Of a stretch of 64,000 bases of DNA, positions 37,167-46,500 are shown piece after piece. The notes beneath the pieces were generated by a model. It saw only the letters and a list, made by a program, of their open reading frames with translations. It ran no database searches and had not been told where the DNA came from. How positions within the stretch are numbered: position 1 is the first letter of the stretch; the number at the start of each line of letters is the position of its first letter. Source of the DNA: Aquimarina mycalae (GTDB taxonomy: Bacteria; Bacteroidota; Bacteroidia; Flavobacteriales; Flavobacteriaceae); assembly GCF_029906345.1 (NCBI RefSeq), contig NZ_JARYGY010000001.1:284851-348850 (forward strand), given 5' to 3'. A program made the translations under genes and the position numbers.

Positions 37167-39449
37167 TTGAAAAAAATAGCATTATTTCTTTTCTTTTTTC
37201 TGAATTATATAGTCAGTGCTCAATACAACGTTTCAGGAGTTATTATTGATAAAACCACCTTAATTCCTATAAAAAATGCGGTGATACTTGACACAGAAAA
37301 TGGTACTACGGCAATATCCAACAATAATGGTAATTTTAATATAACTTCTAATGGAACAATAAAAGTTTCTTTTCCTGGATACACTACAAAACAAGTTACC
37401 ATTACAGAAAACCTTTTTATCAGTATACATCTTGCTACAAACATCAATCAGCTACAAGAAGTTTTAATAAATAGTTTATCTATTCCATCACAACATAAAT
37501 TAGCTACAAATGCAGTTGCTATTATCAGTGACAACGATATTAATCGTGGCAACACCATTGAATTACATCCTGTATTGAACAAAGTTCCAGGAGTTTTTAT
37601 GCAACACGGAACACTAAATACCAATAGAATTACTATTAGAGGGATTGGTGCCAGAAATTTGTTTGGTACAGCTGGTATTAGAGCATATTTTGGAGACATT
37701 CCAATAACTGATGGTAATGGAGAATCCTCTATTGAAGATTTGGAACTTGGTTCAATAGCAAGAATTAATATACATAAAGGACCTTCATCCAGTAGTTATG
37801 GTGTTGGATTAGGAGGCACTATTTTATTAAAGCCAGAATTTATTGAATATAACACATCACAAGCATCACTATTAACTTCTATAGGTAGTTATGGTTTACA
37901 AAGAACCATTGCTAAGGTTGCCACTGCTGGTAGGAAATCAAACCTTATGATAGTTTATAGTAATACCCATGCAGATGGCTATAGAGACAATAACACCTAT
38001 AATCGAAATACGGTAACAGCTACCTCTACATTATATAACGCCAAAAAAAACAATGTATCAATAATTGCCAGTTATGTTAATCTAAAAGCAGGAATTCCTA
38101 GTTCCTTAGACCAAGAAGATTTTGATAATTCTCCAAGGCAAGCAGCATTCACCTGGGGAAGATCACAAGGATTAGAAGATGTGGATTATGGAATTTTTGG
38201 ATTAACCTGGAAACATAATTACAATGACGCTTTTACTCAACATACTAGCATATTTACTTCATTTAGAAATAATAATGAACCAAGACCTTTCAATATTTTA
38301 GAAGAAAAATCAAACGCAATAGGCCTCAGAAGCAGAGTTATTGGTAATTCTGTTTTGTTTCAAAAAGAATGGCAATGGACTGCTGGAGGAGAGCTCTTTT
38401 TTGATTTTTACAATGGAAAAACTTTCGAGAACCTGTATCAGGACTTTCCTGTGGGAACTGGCAGTGTATTAGGCGATCAACTTTCGGATCTAAAGGAACA
38501 AAGAAATTATTACAATCTGTTTGTAGAAACTAATTTAAAATTAAGTGATCAACTGCGGTTCAATTTTGGAATACATCTCAATCAAACATTTTTTGATATT
38601 GATGACAATTTTTTAATCGATGGTGATGATAGTTCAGGAGCATACGATTTTGATCCAATTCTTTCTCCAAAATTGGGTATGAACTATATTTTGAACACTA
38701 ATTTTATTCTATTCGGAAACGCAGCGCATGGATTTTCTACTCCAACTACTGCTGAAACCTTATTACCTGATGGAGAGTTCAATCCAGATATAAAACCAGA
38801 AATTGGCTGGAACTACGAGCTAGGAACCCGTTTTAATTTTTTAAATAAAAAACTATATGGATCTCTTTCTATATATTCATTACGAGTAAAAGACCTATTG
38901 GTAACACGAAGAACCGCGGCGGATAATTTCTTTGCTATCAATGCTGGAAAAACAGTACACAATGGCATAGAAGCTTCTTTAAATTACAACATGTTTAAAA
39001 TAGGACAATCCCAATTATCCTGCTTTGTCAATACATCTATCCACGATTATAAATTCGATGAATTTATAGATTTAGATGATGACTTTTCGGGTAATAACCT
39101 TACTGGAGTTCCTTCTCAAATCATTAACATTGGAATAGATCTTGTGACTAAAAAAGGATTCTATGGAAATCTTAATTTTCAAACTGTTGGAGAAATTCCT
39201 GCCAATGATGCAAATACTGTATTTAGCGAGCATTATGAATTATTACACGGCAAAATAGGATACATCAATACCATAGGTAAACATATCCATTATGATCTGT
39301 TTTTTGGAGCTAATAACATTTTAGACACAACCTATGCATCGCAACTTCAAATTAATGCAAGAGGTTTTGGAGGCAATGCACCCAGATATTTTTATCCAGG
39401 CCTTCCTTTTAACACATATGGAGGCATTAACATAAAATATAGACTATAA
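37167..39449 (+). CDS. TonB-dependent outer-membrane receptor
   Basis: A TTG at 37167 begins a clean signal peptide (MKKIALFLFFFLNYIVSAQ) and is preferred to the TTG at 37149; no ATG is available. The product has 760 residues: a carboxypeptidase-like regulatory domain (about 20-100, VSGVIIDKTTLIPIKNAVI), a plug (about 110-230, VPGVFMQHGTLNTNRITIRG and RINIHKGPSSSSYG) and a beta-barrel ending in NIKYRL with C-terminal aromatic strands. It imports a ligand across the outer membrane. It is followed by a PQQ-type dehydrogenase and a cytochrome c, which suggests uptake of PQQ, a metal or the sugar substrate; this is inference. Confidence 0.9.
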   Translation: MKKIALFLFFFLNYIVSAQYNVSGVIIDKTTLIPIKNAVILDTENGTTAISNNNGNFNITSNGTIKVSFPGYTTKQVTITENLFISIHLATNINQLQEVLINSLSIPSQHKLATNAVAIISDNDINRGNTIELHPVLNKVPGVFMQHGTLNTNRITIRGIGARNLFGTAGIRAYFGDIPITDGNGESSIEDLELGSIARINIHKGPSSSSYGVGLGGTILLKPEFIEYNTSQASLLTSIGSYGLQRTIAKVATAGRKSNLMIVYSNTHADGYRDNNTYNRNTVTATSTLYNAKKNNVSIIASYVNLKAGIPSSLDQEDFDNSPRQAAFTWGRSQGLEDVDYGIFGLTWKHNYNDAFTQHTSIFTSFRNNNEPRPFNILEEKSNAIGLRSRVIGNSVLFQKEWQWTAGGELFFDFYNGKTFENLYQDFPVGTGSVLGDQLSDLKEQRNYYNLFVETNLKLSDQLRFNFGIHLNQTFFDIDDNFLIDGDDSSGAYDFDPILSPKLGMNYILNTNFILFGNAAHGFSTPTTAETLLPDGEFNPDIKPEIGWNYELGTRFNFLNKKLYGSLSIYSLRVKDLLVTRRTAADNFFAINAGKTVHNGIEASLNYNMFKIGQSQLSCFVNTSIHDYKFDEFIDLDDDFSGNNLTGVPSQIINIGIDLVTKKGFYGNLNFQTVGEIPANDANTVFSEHYELLHGKIGYINTIGKHIHYDLFFGANNILDTTYASQLQINARGFGGNAPRYFYPGLPFNTYGGINIKYRL

Positions 39450-39493
39450 ATAATTTTTATTTGTACTTTTCAGAAGTAAATCAACACGTCACG

Positions 39494-40615
39494 ATGAAGA
39501 ATTTTATATTCCTTAAAGTATTGTTCCTATTTGCCATATTCTCTTGTGCTCAAGAAAAGAAAAATGATATTATTTTAGAGCCTGATCCTAAAAGTTATAC
39601 TACAGAAATTGTAGTTCCAGACTTACAGATTCCTTGGGGAATGGTTTGGCTACCAGATAATAGCATGCTTATAACAGAAAAAAGCGGTGAACTAATTCAT
39701 TATAAAGACGGAATTAAAACATCGATTACTAATGTACCAGAAGTATACAATCGTAATCAAGGAGGATTGCTGGATATCGAATTACATCCTAACTATAGTG
39801 AAAATGGTTGGATCTATATTACATACTCTTCTAAAGAAGGCCCTGAAAAAGGTGGGCATACCGCCTTAATAAGAGCTAAACTAGAAAACCACCAATTAAC
39901 CTCTATTGAGAATCTATATAAAGGAACTCCAAATACTACACGAGGACATCATTTTGGTTCGAGAATAGAATTTGATAATGAAGGATACCTTTATTTCAGT
40001 ATTGGTGATCGAGGAAATAGAGACCAAAACCCGCAAGATATCACCCGAGATGGTGGAAAAATATACAGACTTAATGATGATGGTAGTATTCCAAAAGATA
40101 ATCCTTTTGTGAATGAGGTTGGAGCAAAAAAAGCCGTGTTTTCATATGGACATCGCAATCCACAAGGAATGGCTATCAATCCTACTGACGGAAAAATATG
40201 GGTGCATGAACACGGTCCACGAGGTGGAGATGAAATAAACGCCATAAAGAAAGCAGTAAATTATGGATGGCCAGTTATCACTTATGGAATTAATTATAGT
40301 GGCTCTTCTATAACCGATATCACCAGTAAAGAGGGAATGGAACAACCTATATATTATTGGGTTCCTTCTATCGCCCCAAGTGGAATGGATTTTGTCACTA
40401 GTGATAAATATCCCGATTGGAAAAATGATTTGTTAGTCGGTTCTCTTAAATTTCAATATTTAGAACTGGTCGAATTAGATAATAATAAGGTAACAGCAAG
40501 AAAAAAAATAGTAGAGGATATTGGTAGAGTTCGTAACGTTCGTCAAGGTCCTGATGGATATATTTATGTTGCTGTAGAAAATAAAGGAATTGTAAAAATC
40601 ATACCTAAATCATAA
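39494..40615 (+). CDS. PQQ-dependent aldose sugar dehydrogenase-like lipoprotein
   Basis: The ATG at 39494 gives a lipoprotein signal (lipobox IFSC, Cys17) and 373 residues. It is a six-bladed soluble-glucose-dehydrogenase propeller: PWGMVWLPDNSMLITEKSG, NQGGLLDIELHPNY, GDRGNRDQNPQD, GHRNPQGMAINP, HEHGPRGGDE and NYGWPVITYG. These contribute the PQQ and Ca2+ sites in the family. It would oxidise an aldose in the periplasm and pass electrons to a cytochrome. It is 44 bases after the receptor gene and overlaps the cytochrome gene by one base (TAATG). Confidence 0.9.
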   Translation: MKNFIFLKVLFLFAIFSCAQEKKNDIILEPDPKSYTTEIVVPDLQIPWGMVWLPDNSMLITEKSGELIHYKDGIKTSITNVPEVYNRNQGGLLDIELHPNYSENGWIYITYSSKEGPEKGGHTALIRAKLENHQLTSIENLYKGTPNTTRGHHFGSRIEFDNEGYLYFSIGDRGNRDQNPQDITRDGGKIYRLNDDGSIPKDNPFVNEVGAKKAVFSYGHRNPQGMAINPTDGKIWVHEHGPRGGDEINAIKKAVNYGWPVITYGINYSGSSITDITSKEGMEQPIYYWVPSIAPSGMDFVTSDKYPDWKNDLLVGSLKFQYLELVELDNNKVTARKKIVEDIGRVRNVRQGPDGYIYVAVENKGIVKIIPKS

Positions 40616-41088
40616 TGTCTATTATAAAAAAACGCTTTAAGCACATCTTGATTATTGAAGTTATCTCAGTTATATTTTGCATTTCTTTAGTTGCAAAACA
40701 AGGAAAATCCAATAGCCAATACACGATAAACACTCCAGTCGATTATCAAGAGACCGAATTATCAAAAAGCATAGTACGCGGTGAAGAAATTTATACTGAC
40801 TTCTGTATGCAATGTCATTTGCCTAATGGAAAAGGAACACCCAAAATCTTCCCTCCTTTAGCTGGATCAGATTGGTTGGTTAATAAACGTAAAGAAAGTA
40901 TTCACTCTATTAAATATGGATTAAATGGCCCTATAAAAGTTAATAATCAACTATATAACAGTGCAATGACCCCATTAGGATTAGAAGACGAAGAAATTGC
41001 TGATGTTATGAATTACATCATGAACAGTTGGGGAAATAAGCAAGAAAAGATGGTAACTACCGAAGAAGTAAAGTCTATTCAAAAATAA
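40615..41088 (+). CDS. Membrane-anchored c-type cytochrome
   Basis: A 157-residue protein with an N-terminal membrane anchor or signal (about residues 11-27) and one haem-binding motif CMQCH. The segment SAMTPLGLEDEEIADVMNYI supplies the methionine ligand and ends the cytochrome c fold. It starts on the TAATG overlap with the sugar dehydrogenase, so it is the likely electron acceptor for that enzyme. Confidence 0.88.
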   Translation: MSIIKKRFKHILIIEVISVIFCISLVAKQGKSNSQYTINTPVDYQETELSKSIVRGEEIYTDFCMQCHLPNGKGTPKIFPPLAGSDWLVNKRKESIHSIKYGLNGPIKVNNQLYNSAMTPLGLEDEEIADVMNYIMNSWGNKQEKMVTTEEVKSIQK

Positions 41089-41218
41089 GTTTAAAAACAG
41101 TTTCTAGTCTTTCTGAATTTTTTCATTACTTAAAAATATAACAAACGAGATGTATTTAACGTTAATATCAAGCATCTATTTGTAAAACAAATCCAGAACA
41201 TCGGACAAATTATTTTTC

Positions 41219-41974
41219 ATGAAATTCCTTGCATTTCTTGTTGTATTTTTCATAAGCCAGTTAGCTTATAATCAATATTACGAAGACGAAACTTCTCCTA
41301 ACAAATATAGATTTAGGTACAAGTCAGAAGTTTATAAGGGTACTCGATTAGAAATAACTGCAAAACTTAGAGCTATTAAAAATGGTCCTAAATTTTCGGG
41401 TATTCCAGAGGAAATACAGTCTGGACTTAATAAACTTTTTAAAGACGCTAAAAGTCAAGCACTACCCAAACGATATCGAAAAAAAGCAATCATATTTCTT
41501 GATGCTTTATATAATTATGAAGAATTTGTAATTATGTATAACGGAGCGCTTTATGAGGTTGTAGAGAAATTAAAAAGAGATATAAAGCGTATCGATTTTA
41601 AACTAGAAAGGCAATTCATAAAATCCAAAACAGCATTAGATCGTATAAAAAAAACTGACTCTACGAATATTCAGGAAATCCAGTATTTAACTGAAGAACG
41701 ACAAAAAAGTTTAATTAGATTAGCAAGTCATAGATGGATGAAGAAAAAGTTTGAAGCATACAAAGGGATCGACATGGTAAAAAACCCTGATGATTTGATA
41801 AACGAATTCAAAAAAGCTGAAGCTGGATATATATTTTCTGTTTTTGGTCAAAAAAGTGTAGATGAAATCAAGAAATATCTCGAAAACCAAATCATCGATT
41901 TTTATTACAAAAAAGCAATCATCGAAATTGATCCAGAAAAACTTGATCTACAGTATATCAATAAATATAACTAA
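41219..41974 (+). CDS. Secreted protein of unknown function
   Basis: A 251-residue protein with a signal peptide (MKFLAFLVVFFISQLAYN) and a charged, mostly helical body (K/R/E-rich, for example VVEKLKRDIKRIDFKLERQF). No catalytic motif or known domain is recognised. It stands alone between the cytochrome gene and anmK, with gaps of about 130 and 48 bases. It is a hypothetical periplasmic or surface protein. Confidence 0.75.
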   Translation: MKFLAFLVVFFISQLAYNQYYEDETSPNKYRFRYKSEVYKGTRLEITAKLRAIKNGPKFSGIPEEIQSGLNKLFKDAKSQALPKRYRKKAIIFLDALYNYEEFVIMYNGALYEVVEKLKRDIKRIDFKLERQFIKSKTALDRIKKTDSTNIQEIQYLTEERQKSLIRLASHRWMKKKFEAYKGIDMVKNPDDLINEFKKAEAGYIFSVFGQKSVDEIKKYLENQIIDFYYKKAIIEIDPEKLDLQYINKYN

Positions 41975-42022
41975 GTAAAAAAGAATATTGTTAAAAAAGA
42001 TTTTACTAGTTTGCGTATATAA

Positions 42023-43108
42023 ATGACTAACATTTCCAAAACATACAAAGTAATTGGATTAATGTCTGGAACTTCATTAGATGGTTTGGATATCGCATAT
42101 TGTCATATAAAAAAGGATCAGAATTCTTGGTCTTTTTCTATTCTTAAAACAGAAAGTGTAGACTACGATACTAATTTTAGAGAAGAACTTAAAAACACGG
42201 TAAATCTTAATCCAGTAGCATTATTGGCTTTTCACAATCGTTATGGTACTTGGCTGGGTACGCAAGTGAAACGGTTTATGGATCAGCATAAGGTCGATGT
42301 AGATTTTATTTCCAGTCACGGTCATACTGTTTTTCATCAACCCGAAATTGGATTAACCTATCAAATTGGTTCTGGTCAACATATTGCAAATACCTGTAAT
42401 CAAAAAGTGATTTGTGATTTCAGAACCAACGATGTAGCCCTTGGTGGACAAGGAGCTCCTTTGGTTCCCATTGGAGATGAGTTATTGTTCAAATCCTATG
42501 ATTTCTGTCTAAATCTAGGAGGAATTAGTAATATCTCTTTTGATCAGAATGGAAAAAGAATAGCATATGATATAGCTCCAGCTAATATGTTATTAAATTA
42601 TATCATTTCTAAAATTAATCTAGCATATGATGATAGAGGTCAACTATCCGAAACTGGAACATTAAATCAAAAATTACTTACATCATTAAACCAGTTAGAT
42701 TACTACCAAGAGTCGTATCCAAAATCATTAGGATATGAATGGTTTGCAGAAAAAATCATTCCAATTATTGAAAACACTAAAGATTCAATTGAAAATTTAT
42801 TACACACTTCAGTATATCATATTGCAGAACAAATATCTAATGTTATCAAACAAACAGAAAAACAAAAATCATCTCTCCTAATTACTGGAGGAGGAGCTAA
42901 AAATGATTTTTTAATAGCGGTATTACGACAAAAGCTACATAAATTCTCTACTGTAGTGATTCCAGACGAAAACATTATTGACTATAAAGAAGCTTTGATT
43001 TTTGCATTTATGGGTGTATTAAAAGAAAGAAACGAAATAAACTGCCTGCAATCTGTAACTGGAGCTAAAAAAGATTCTTCTTCAGGAATAGTATTCCATC
43101 CATCCTAA
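42023..43108 (+). CDS. anmK: Anhydro-N-acetylmuramic acid kinase
   Basis: A 361-residue sugar kinase that phosphorylates 1,6-anhydro-MurNAc during cell-wall recycling. The ATP-binding start GLMSGTSLDGLDIAYC, the SHGHTVFHQP and GSGQHIANT blocks, the NLGGISN loop and the TGGGAKNDFL loop are all present. Length is normal. It precedes udk by about 100 bases with no clear terminator in between. Confidence 0.93.
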   Translation: MTNISKTYKVIGLMSGTSLDGLDIAYCHIKKDQNSWSFSILKTESVDYDTNFREELKNTVNLNPVALLAFHNRYGTWLGTQVKRFMDQHKVDVDFISSHGHTVFHQPEIGLTYQIGSGQHIANTCNQKVICDFRTNDVALGGQGAPLVPIGDELLFKSYDFCLNLGGISNISFDQNGKRIAYDIAPANMLLNYIISKINLAYDDRGQLSETGTLNQKLLTSLNQLDYYQESYPKSLGYEWFAEKIIPIIENTKDSIENLLHTSVYHIAEQISNVIKQTEKQKSSLLITGGGAKNDFLIAVLRQKLHKFSTVVIPDENIIDYKEALIFAFMGVLKERNEINCLQSVTGAKKDSSSGIVFHPS

Positions 43109-43148
43109 TATTATTCTGCAAGTTAATACACAGGAATAAAACTCTCTT

Positions 43149-43172
43149 ACTCAAAAACTCAATAACTCAATA
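43149..43172 (+). repeat. Three 8-base tandem repeats before udk
   Basis: ACTCAAAA, ACTCAATA, ACTCAATA occur back to back, just upstream of a -7 element. This is short and may be incidental. Confidence 0.5.
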
Positions 43173-43180
43173 ACTATTTC

Positions 43181-43188
43181 TAAATTTG
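43181..43188 (+). promoter_or_regulatory. -7 element of udk
   Basis: TAAATTTG matches TAnnTTTG exactly and lies 17 bases before the ATG at 43206. No good -33 TTG is seen, since the tandem repeats occupy that place. Confidence 0.4.
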
Positions 43189-43205
43189 TCAAAAAATAAT
43201 TGGAA

Positions 43206-43814
43206 ATGCTTATTATCGGTATAGCTGGAGGAACAGGTTGCGGAAAAACGACAGTCGTAAATCAAATTGTGAACGAATTACCTGAAAATGAGGTATGTGT
43301 AATATCACAAGACTCGTATTATAAAGATACGAGTCATCTAACATACGACGAAAGAACTAAAATTAACTTTGATCATCCTCAATCTATAGATTTTGAATTG
43401 CTAGGTGAACATTTAGTAGCTTTAAGAAAAGGAAATACGATAGAACAACCCGTATACTCATTTGTTGAACATAATCGAACAAATGAAACCGTGAAAACCC
43501 AACCTAGTAAAGTAATCATAGTAGAAGGGATTTTAATTCTTACTAATCCTATGATTAGAGATATGTTTGATATTAAAATATACGTACATACCGATAGTGA
43601 TGAACGCTTGATAAGACGTCTAAAAAGAGATATAGCTGAAAGAGGCAGAGATATGGAAGAAGTTTTAGATAGATATCAGAACACCTTAAAACCTATGCAC
43701 CAGCAATTCATTGATCCAACCAAAGAATTTGCTGATTTAATTATTCCCAATAATAATTATAATAATGTAGCAGTAGATATTGTACGAACAATTATAAAAG
43801 AACGCTTGGATTAA
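43206..43814 (+). CDS. udk: Uridine kinase
   Basis: A TTG at 43200 also opens the frame, but the ATG at 43206 (MLIIGIAGGTGCGKTT) fits the family better and gives 202 residues. The P-loop is GGTGCGKT; SQDSYYKD, NFDHPQS and RRLKRDIAERGRD are typical of uridine/cytidine kinase. It salvages pyrimidine nucleosides. It leads a run of four or five same-strand genes (divIC-like, mutA, a secreted protein, mutB). Confidence 0.94.
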   Translation: MLIIGIAGGTGCGKTTVVNQIVNELPENEVCVISQDSYYKDTSHLTYDERTKINFDHPQSIDFELLGEHLVALRKGNTIEQPVYSFVEHNRTNETVKTQPSKVIIVEGILILTNPMIRDMFDIKIYVHTDSDERLIRRLKRDIAERGRDMEEVLDRYQNTLKPMHQQFIDPTKEFADLIIPNNNYNNVAVDIVRTIIKERLD

Positions 43815-43854
43815 CTTTTTGTACCTTTACAAAACCAAAATCATTTGATCTAAT

Positions 43855-44214
43855 TTGAAGCTAAAACGCTATTTTGAAAAGCTAAGGAATACTCCCGCAT
43901 TGATTCCGATTTTTGCCATATTTTTAAATAAATATGTACTGATCGTGCTTGTATTTGTGATATGGATTCTATTTTTAGACACTAATTCTTGGCTTATCCA
44001 TAGGGAATTAGATCAAGAAATTAAAGAACTAAAAGATAATAAGGAGTATTATAAAAAAGAAATTGTCAAGGATCAAAAGGATATAAAAATACTTAAAGAC
44101 AGTAACGAATTAGAAAAGTTTGCACGAGAAGAGTATTTTATGAAACGAGATAACGAGGAAATCTATATTATTGAATACGAAGACAGTATCCCAAAAACCA
44201 ACAAAGATGACTAA
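43855..44214 (+). CDS. DivIC/FtsB-like septum formation protein
   Basis: A 119-residue single-pass membrane protein, TTG start. Residues about 20-42 form the membrane helix (IFAIFLNKYVLIVLVFVIWI), followed by a coiled coil (about 48-85, EIKELKDNKEYYKKEI) and the family ending FAREEYFMKRDNEEIYIIEY. It belongs to the FtsB/DivIC group that links FtsL and the septal wall enzymes in cell division. Its stop overlaps the ATG of mutA by eight bases, so the two are translationally coupled. Confidence 0.85.
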   Translation: MKLKRYFEKLRNTPALIPIFAIFLNKYVLIVLVFVIWILFLDTNSWLIHRELDQEIKELKDNKEYYKKEIVKDQKDIKILKDSNELEKFAREEYFMKRDNEEIYIIEYEDSIPKTNKDD

Positions 44215-45583
44215 AACTTTATTTAATGGTTTTGATAAAGTTTCCACAAAAGAATGGAAACAAAAAATTCAATTCGATTTAAAAGGAGCTGATTACAATG
44301 AAGCTTTAATTTATAAATCCTATGAAGGGATTGATGTAAAACCTTTTTACAATCAAGAAGATACTGAGGACATTAATAATCACCCTATTCATCCATCTTC
44401 CTGGAAAAATTCTCAAAAAATTATTGTTAAAGATGCGATCGAAGGAAATAATGTAGCTATCAATTCCATAAAAAAGGGCGCAGAAAGTATTTATTTTATA
44501 ATAGAGACTGAAGAAATTAACCCTACGGTTTTATTAGCAAATATTTCCCCAGACATATTGATTTATATCGAGCCTTTATTTCTATCCTTTGATTACACTT
44601 TTAAACTAAATGATATTGCCGATAAATCGAAGCTTTCTATTTATTTATTAACTGATGTTATTGGAAACTTAGAAAATTCAGGAAATTGGTTTCTTAGCTT
44701 AAAAGAAGATCATCAGATTTTAGAAAAAATCATCAGTCAAAGTAATTATTTAAAAAACGTAATTAGCGTAGATCTTGGTATACTTCAAAATTCTGGTGCC
44801 ACTATCATTCAGCAATTAGCGTATGGCTTAGCGCACGCTAATGAATATTTGAATCATTTTGAAAAACACGATAATAACCCTTTTCAAGAAACATCTATAC
44901 TTTTCAAAGTTGCAACAGGGGGAAATTACTTCTTCGAAATAGCCAAGTTAAGAGCTTTAAGAATATTGTATAATTCCCTTGCTTCAGAATACAAAATATT
45001 GGAAAAATGTCATATATTCGCATATCCTTCACACAGAAATAAAACTATTTTAGATTACAATGTTAATATGCTTCGTACAACTACAGAATGTATGAGTGCA
45101 ATTTTAGGAGGAGCAAATACGATTCATAATATTCGATATGATGACATTTATAACCTAGAAAACGATTTTGGAACAAGAATTGCGATCAATCAATTGTTGA
45201 TTCTAAAGAACGAAAGTTATTTTGATATAGTAAATAATCCTGCTTCAGGATCATATTACATAGAGAGTTTAACAAATCAGTTAGCCGACAAAGCTTTATC
45301 CTTATTTAAGGATATTGAAGAAAATGGTGGTTATCTGAAGCAATTAAAATCTGGAACAATTCAGAGAAAAATTAAAGAAAGTGCTGATAAGGAGCAAGAG
45401 CTTTTTGATAAGGAAGAAATTATTTTAACAGGCGCCAATAGGTATAAAAATTCTGAAGAGCAAATACCTCCTTTTCAAAAGAAACCGTTTCCTGAAAAAA
45501 ATGTAAGAAAGACTTTAATTAATCCAATTATCCAGAGAAGATTGTGTGAAAAAATTGAGAAAAACACTATAAAACGTGAATAA
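44207..45583 (+). CDS. mutA: Methylmalonyl-CoA mutase small subunit
   Basis: The ATG at 44207 (MTKTLFNGFDKVS) is chosen over the longer frame from 44171; it gives 458 residues. The catalytic-barrel-like fold of the mutase family is visible (STKEWKQKIQFDLKGADYNE, ATGGNYFFEIAKLRALRI, NPASGSYYIESLT), but the cobalamin-binding tail is absent, as expected for the small subunit. It pairs with MutB to interconvert methylmalonyl-CoA and succinyl-CoA. It overlaps the divIC-like gene and is followed by a secreted protein gene before mutB. Confidence 0.9.
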   Translation: MTKTLFNGFDKVSTKEWKQKIQFDLKGADYNEALIYKSYEGIDVKPFYNQEDTEDINNHPIHPSSWKNSQKIIVKDAIEGNNVAINSIKKGAESIYFIIETEEINPTVLLANISPDILIYIEPLFLSFDYTFKLNDIADKSKLSIYLLTDVIGNLENSGNWFLSLKEDHQILEKIISQSNYLKNVISVDLGILQNSGATIIQQLAYGLAHANEYLNHFEKHDNNPFQETSILFKVATGGNYFFEIAKLRALRILYNSLASEYKILEKCHIFAYPSHRNKTILDYNVNMLRTTTECMSAILGGANTIHNIRYDDIYNLENDFGTRIAINQLLILKNESYFDIVNNPASGSYYIESLTNQLADKALSLFKDIEENGGYLKQLKSGTIQRKIKESADKEQELFDKEEIILTGANRYKNSEEQIPPFQKKPFPEKNVRKTLINPIIQRRLCEKIEKNTIKRE

Positions 45584-45658
45584 TTGATATTTTATTGTTA
45601 ACTTCCCTAAATATTAACATTTATATAACAGATATTTAACATAACTAAATCTTAATCG

Positions 45659-46291
45659 ATGCCCCAAATGATTAGATCTAGAATCGCTTTAATTACTTTA
45701 TTATTTTTAACATTAATTGGTTATTCACAAAATGGCATCAACTGCCTAAGTGTCGACAGAAGCGGTCTTTACAGTAAAGCCTTTGATTCTTTCGAAAGTG
45801 ATTTATTCGAATATTATAATTTCGGAAATGATTCCATAAAGACATACAGAACATTTCTAGCAGAAGTTGCAAGTCTATCCTTAGATTTAAGAAAACTTCC
45901 GTCAGATAATTCCATTCAATTAGCAAGAGTTTTCAAAAAAAAATCCAATGACCCTAATTCAATCTGGGTAAAACTAAGTGATTATGAAAATCAGGAAGCA
46001 ACAAAAAAACCATCTCCGTATACTCCACCTTCTAAAAAAGGAGAAGAAGAAATTTTGATTTTCAACTATAGAGGAGGCCTTATTCAATGTCTAAAAAACA
46101 ACAGTGAAAGTGATGATTTTAAAGAAATCATTAGCACTCTTGAAGAAGATGGAAATGTAAGTACATCTTTAATTGCGCAACGAATTTATTACATCCCTGA
46201 TAAGAAGTTTAAAGCTTCTGAAATAAAAAAGTTTATTGCCTTTGACATCTACTACTCTATTCTAATGGTAATCGAAAAAGCCTTTGGGTAA
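45659..46291 (+). CDS. Small secreted protein between mutA and mutB
   Basis: A 210-residue protein with a signal peptide (MPQMIRSRIALITLLFLTL, cleavage after GYSQ); an inner ATG at 45668 would give 207 residues. No domain is recognised. The middle is proline/lysine-rich (KKPSPYTPPSKKGEEE). It lies 75 bases after mutA and is followed by a strong terminator before mutB, so it may share the mutA transcript but not mutB's. A role linked to the mutase is not evident. Confidence 0.75.
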   Translation: MPQMIRSRIALITLLFLTLIGYSQNGINCLSVDRSGLYSKAFDSFESDLFEYYNFGNDSIKTYRTFLAEVASLSLDLRKLPSDNSIQLARVFKKKSNDPNSIWVKLSDYENQEATKKPSPYTPPSKKGEEEILIFNYRGGLIQCLKNNSESDDFKEIISTLEEDGNVSTSLIAQRIYYIPDKKFKASEIKKFIAFDIYYSILMVIEKAFG

Positions 46292-46343
46292 TTTCATTGC
46301 GATATTCTCTGTTATACAGCTAACATAATTGATATTTTCTAAA

Positions 46344-46391
46344 AAAAATCATTAATAAAACCGTAATTTTACGGTTTTATTAATGATTTTT
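46344..46391 (+). terminator. Terminator between the secreted gene and mutB
   Basis: A 21-bp stem (46344-46364, with AAAAATCATTAATAAAACCG) and its perfect complement (46371-46391) across an AATTTT loop, ending in T on both strands. Confidence 0.85.
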
Positions 46392-46500
46392 CCATGAGCA
46401 TAAAACGAGGTTTTGTTATTTGCATTTCAATACTTTGCACCTCTTACAACATCTGTATAAAAGAAGCTCAGAATTGGATTGGAAAAATGAAATTTTAAAA

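Noticed and set aside
42023..42028. -7-like TAGTTTG before anmK
   Set aside because: The spacing inside the element is one base short and no -33 element is seen, so I do not annotate it.
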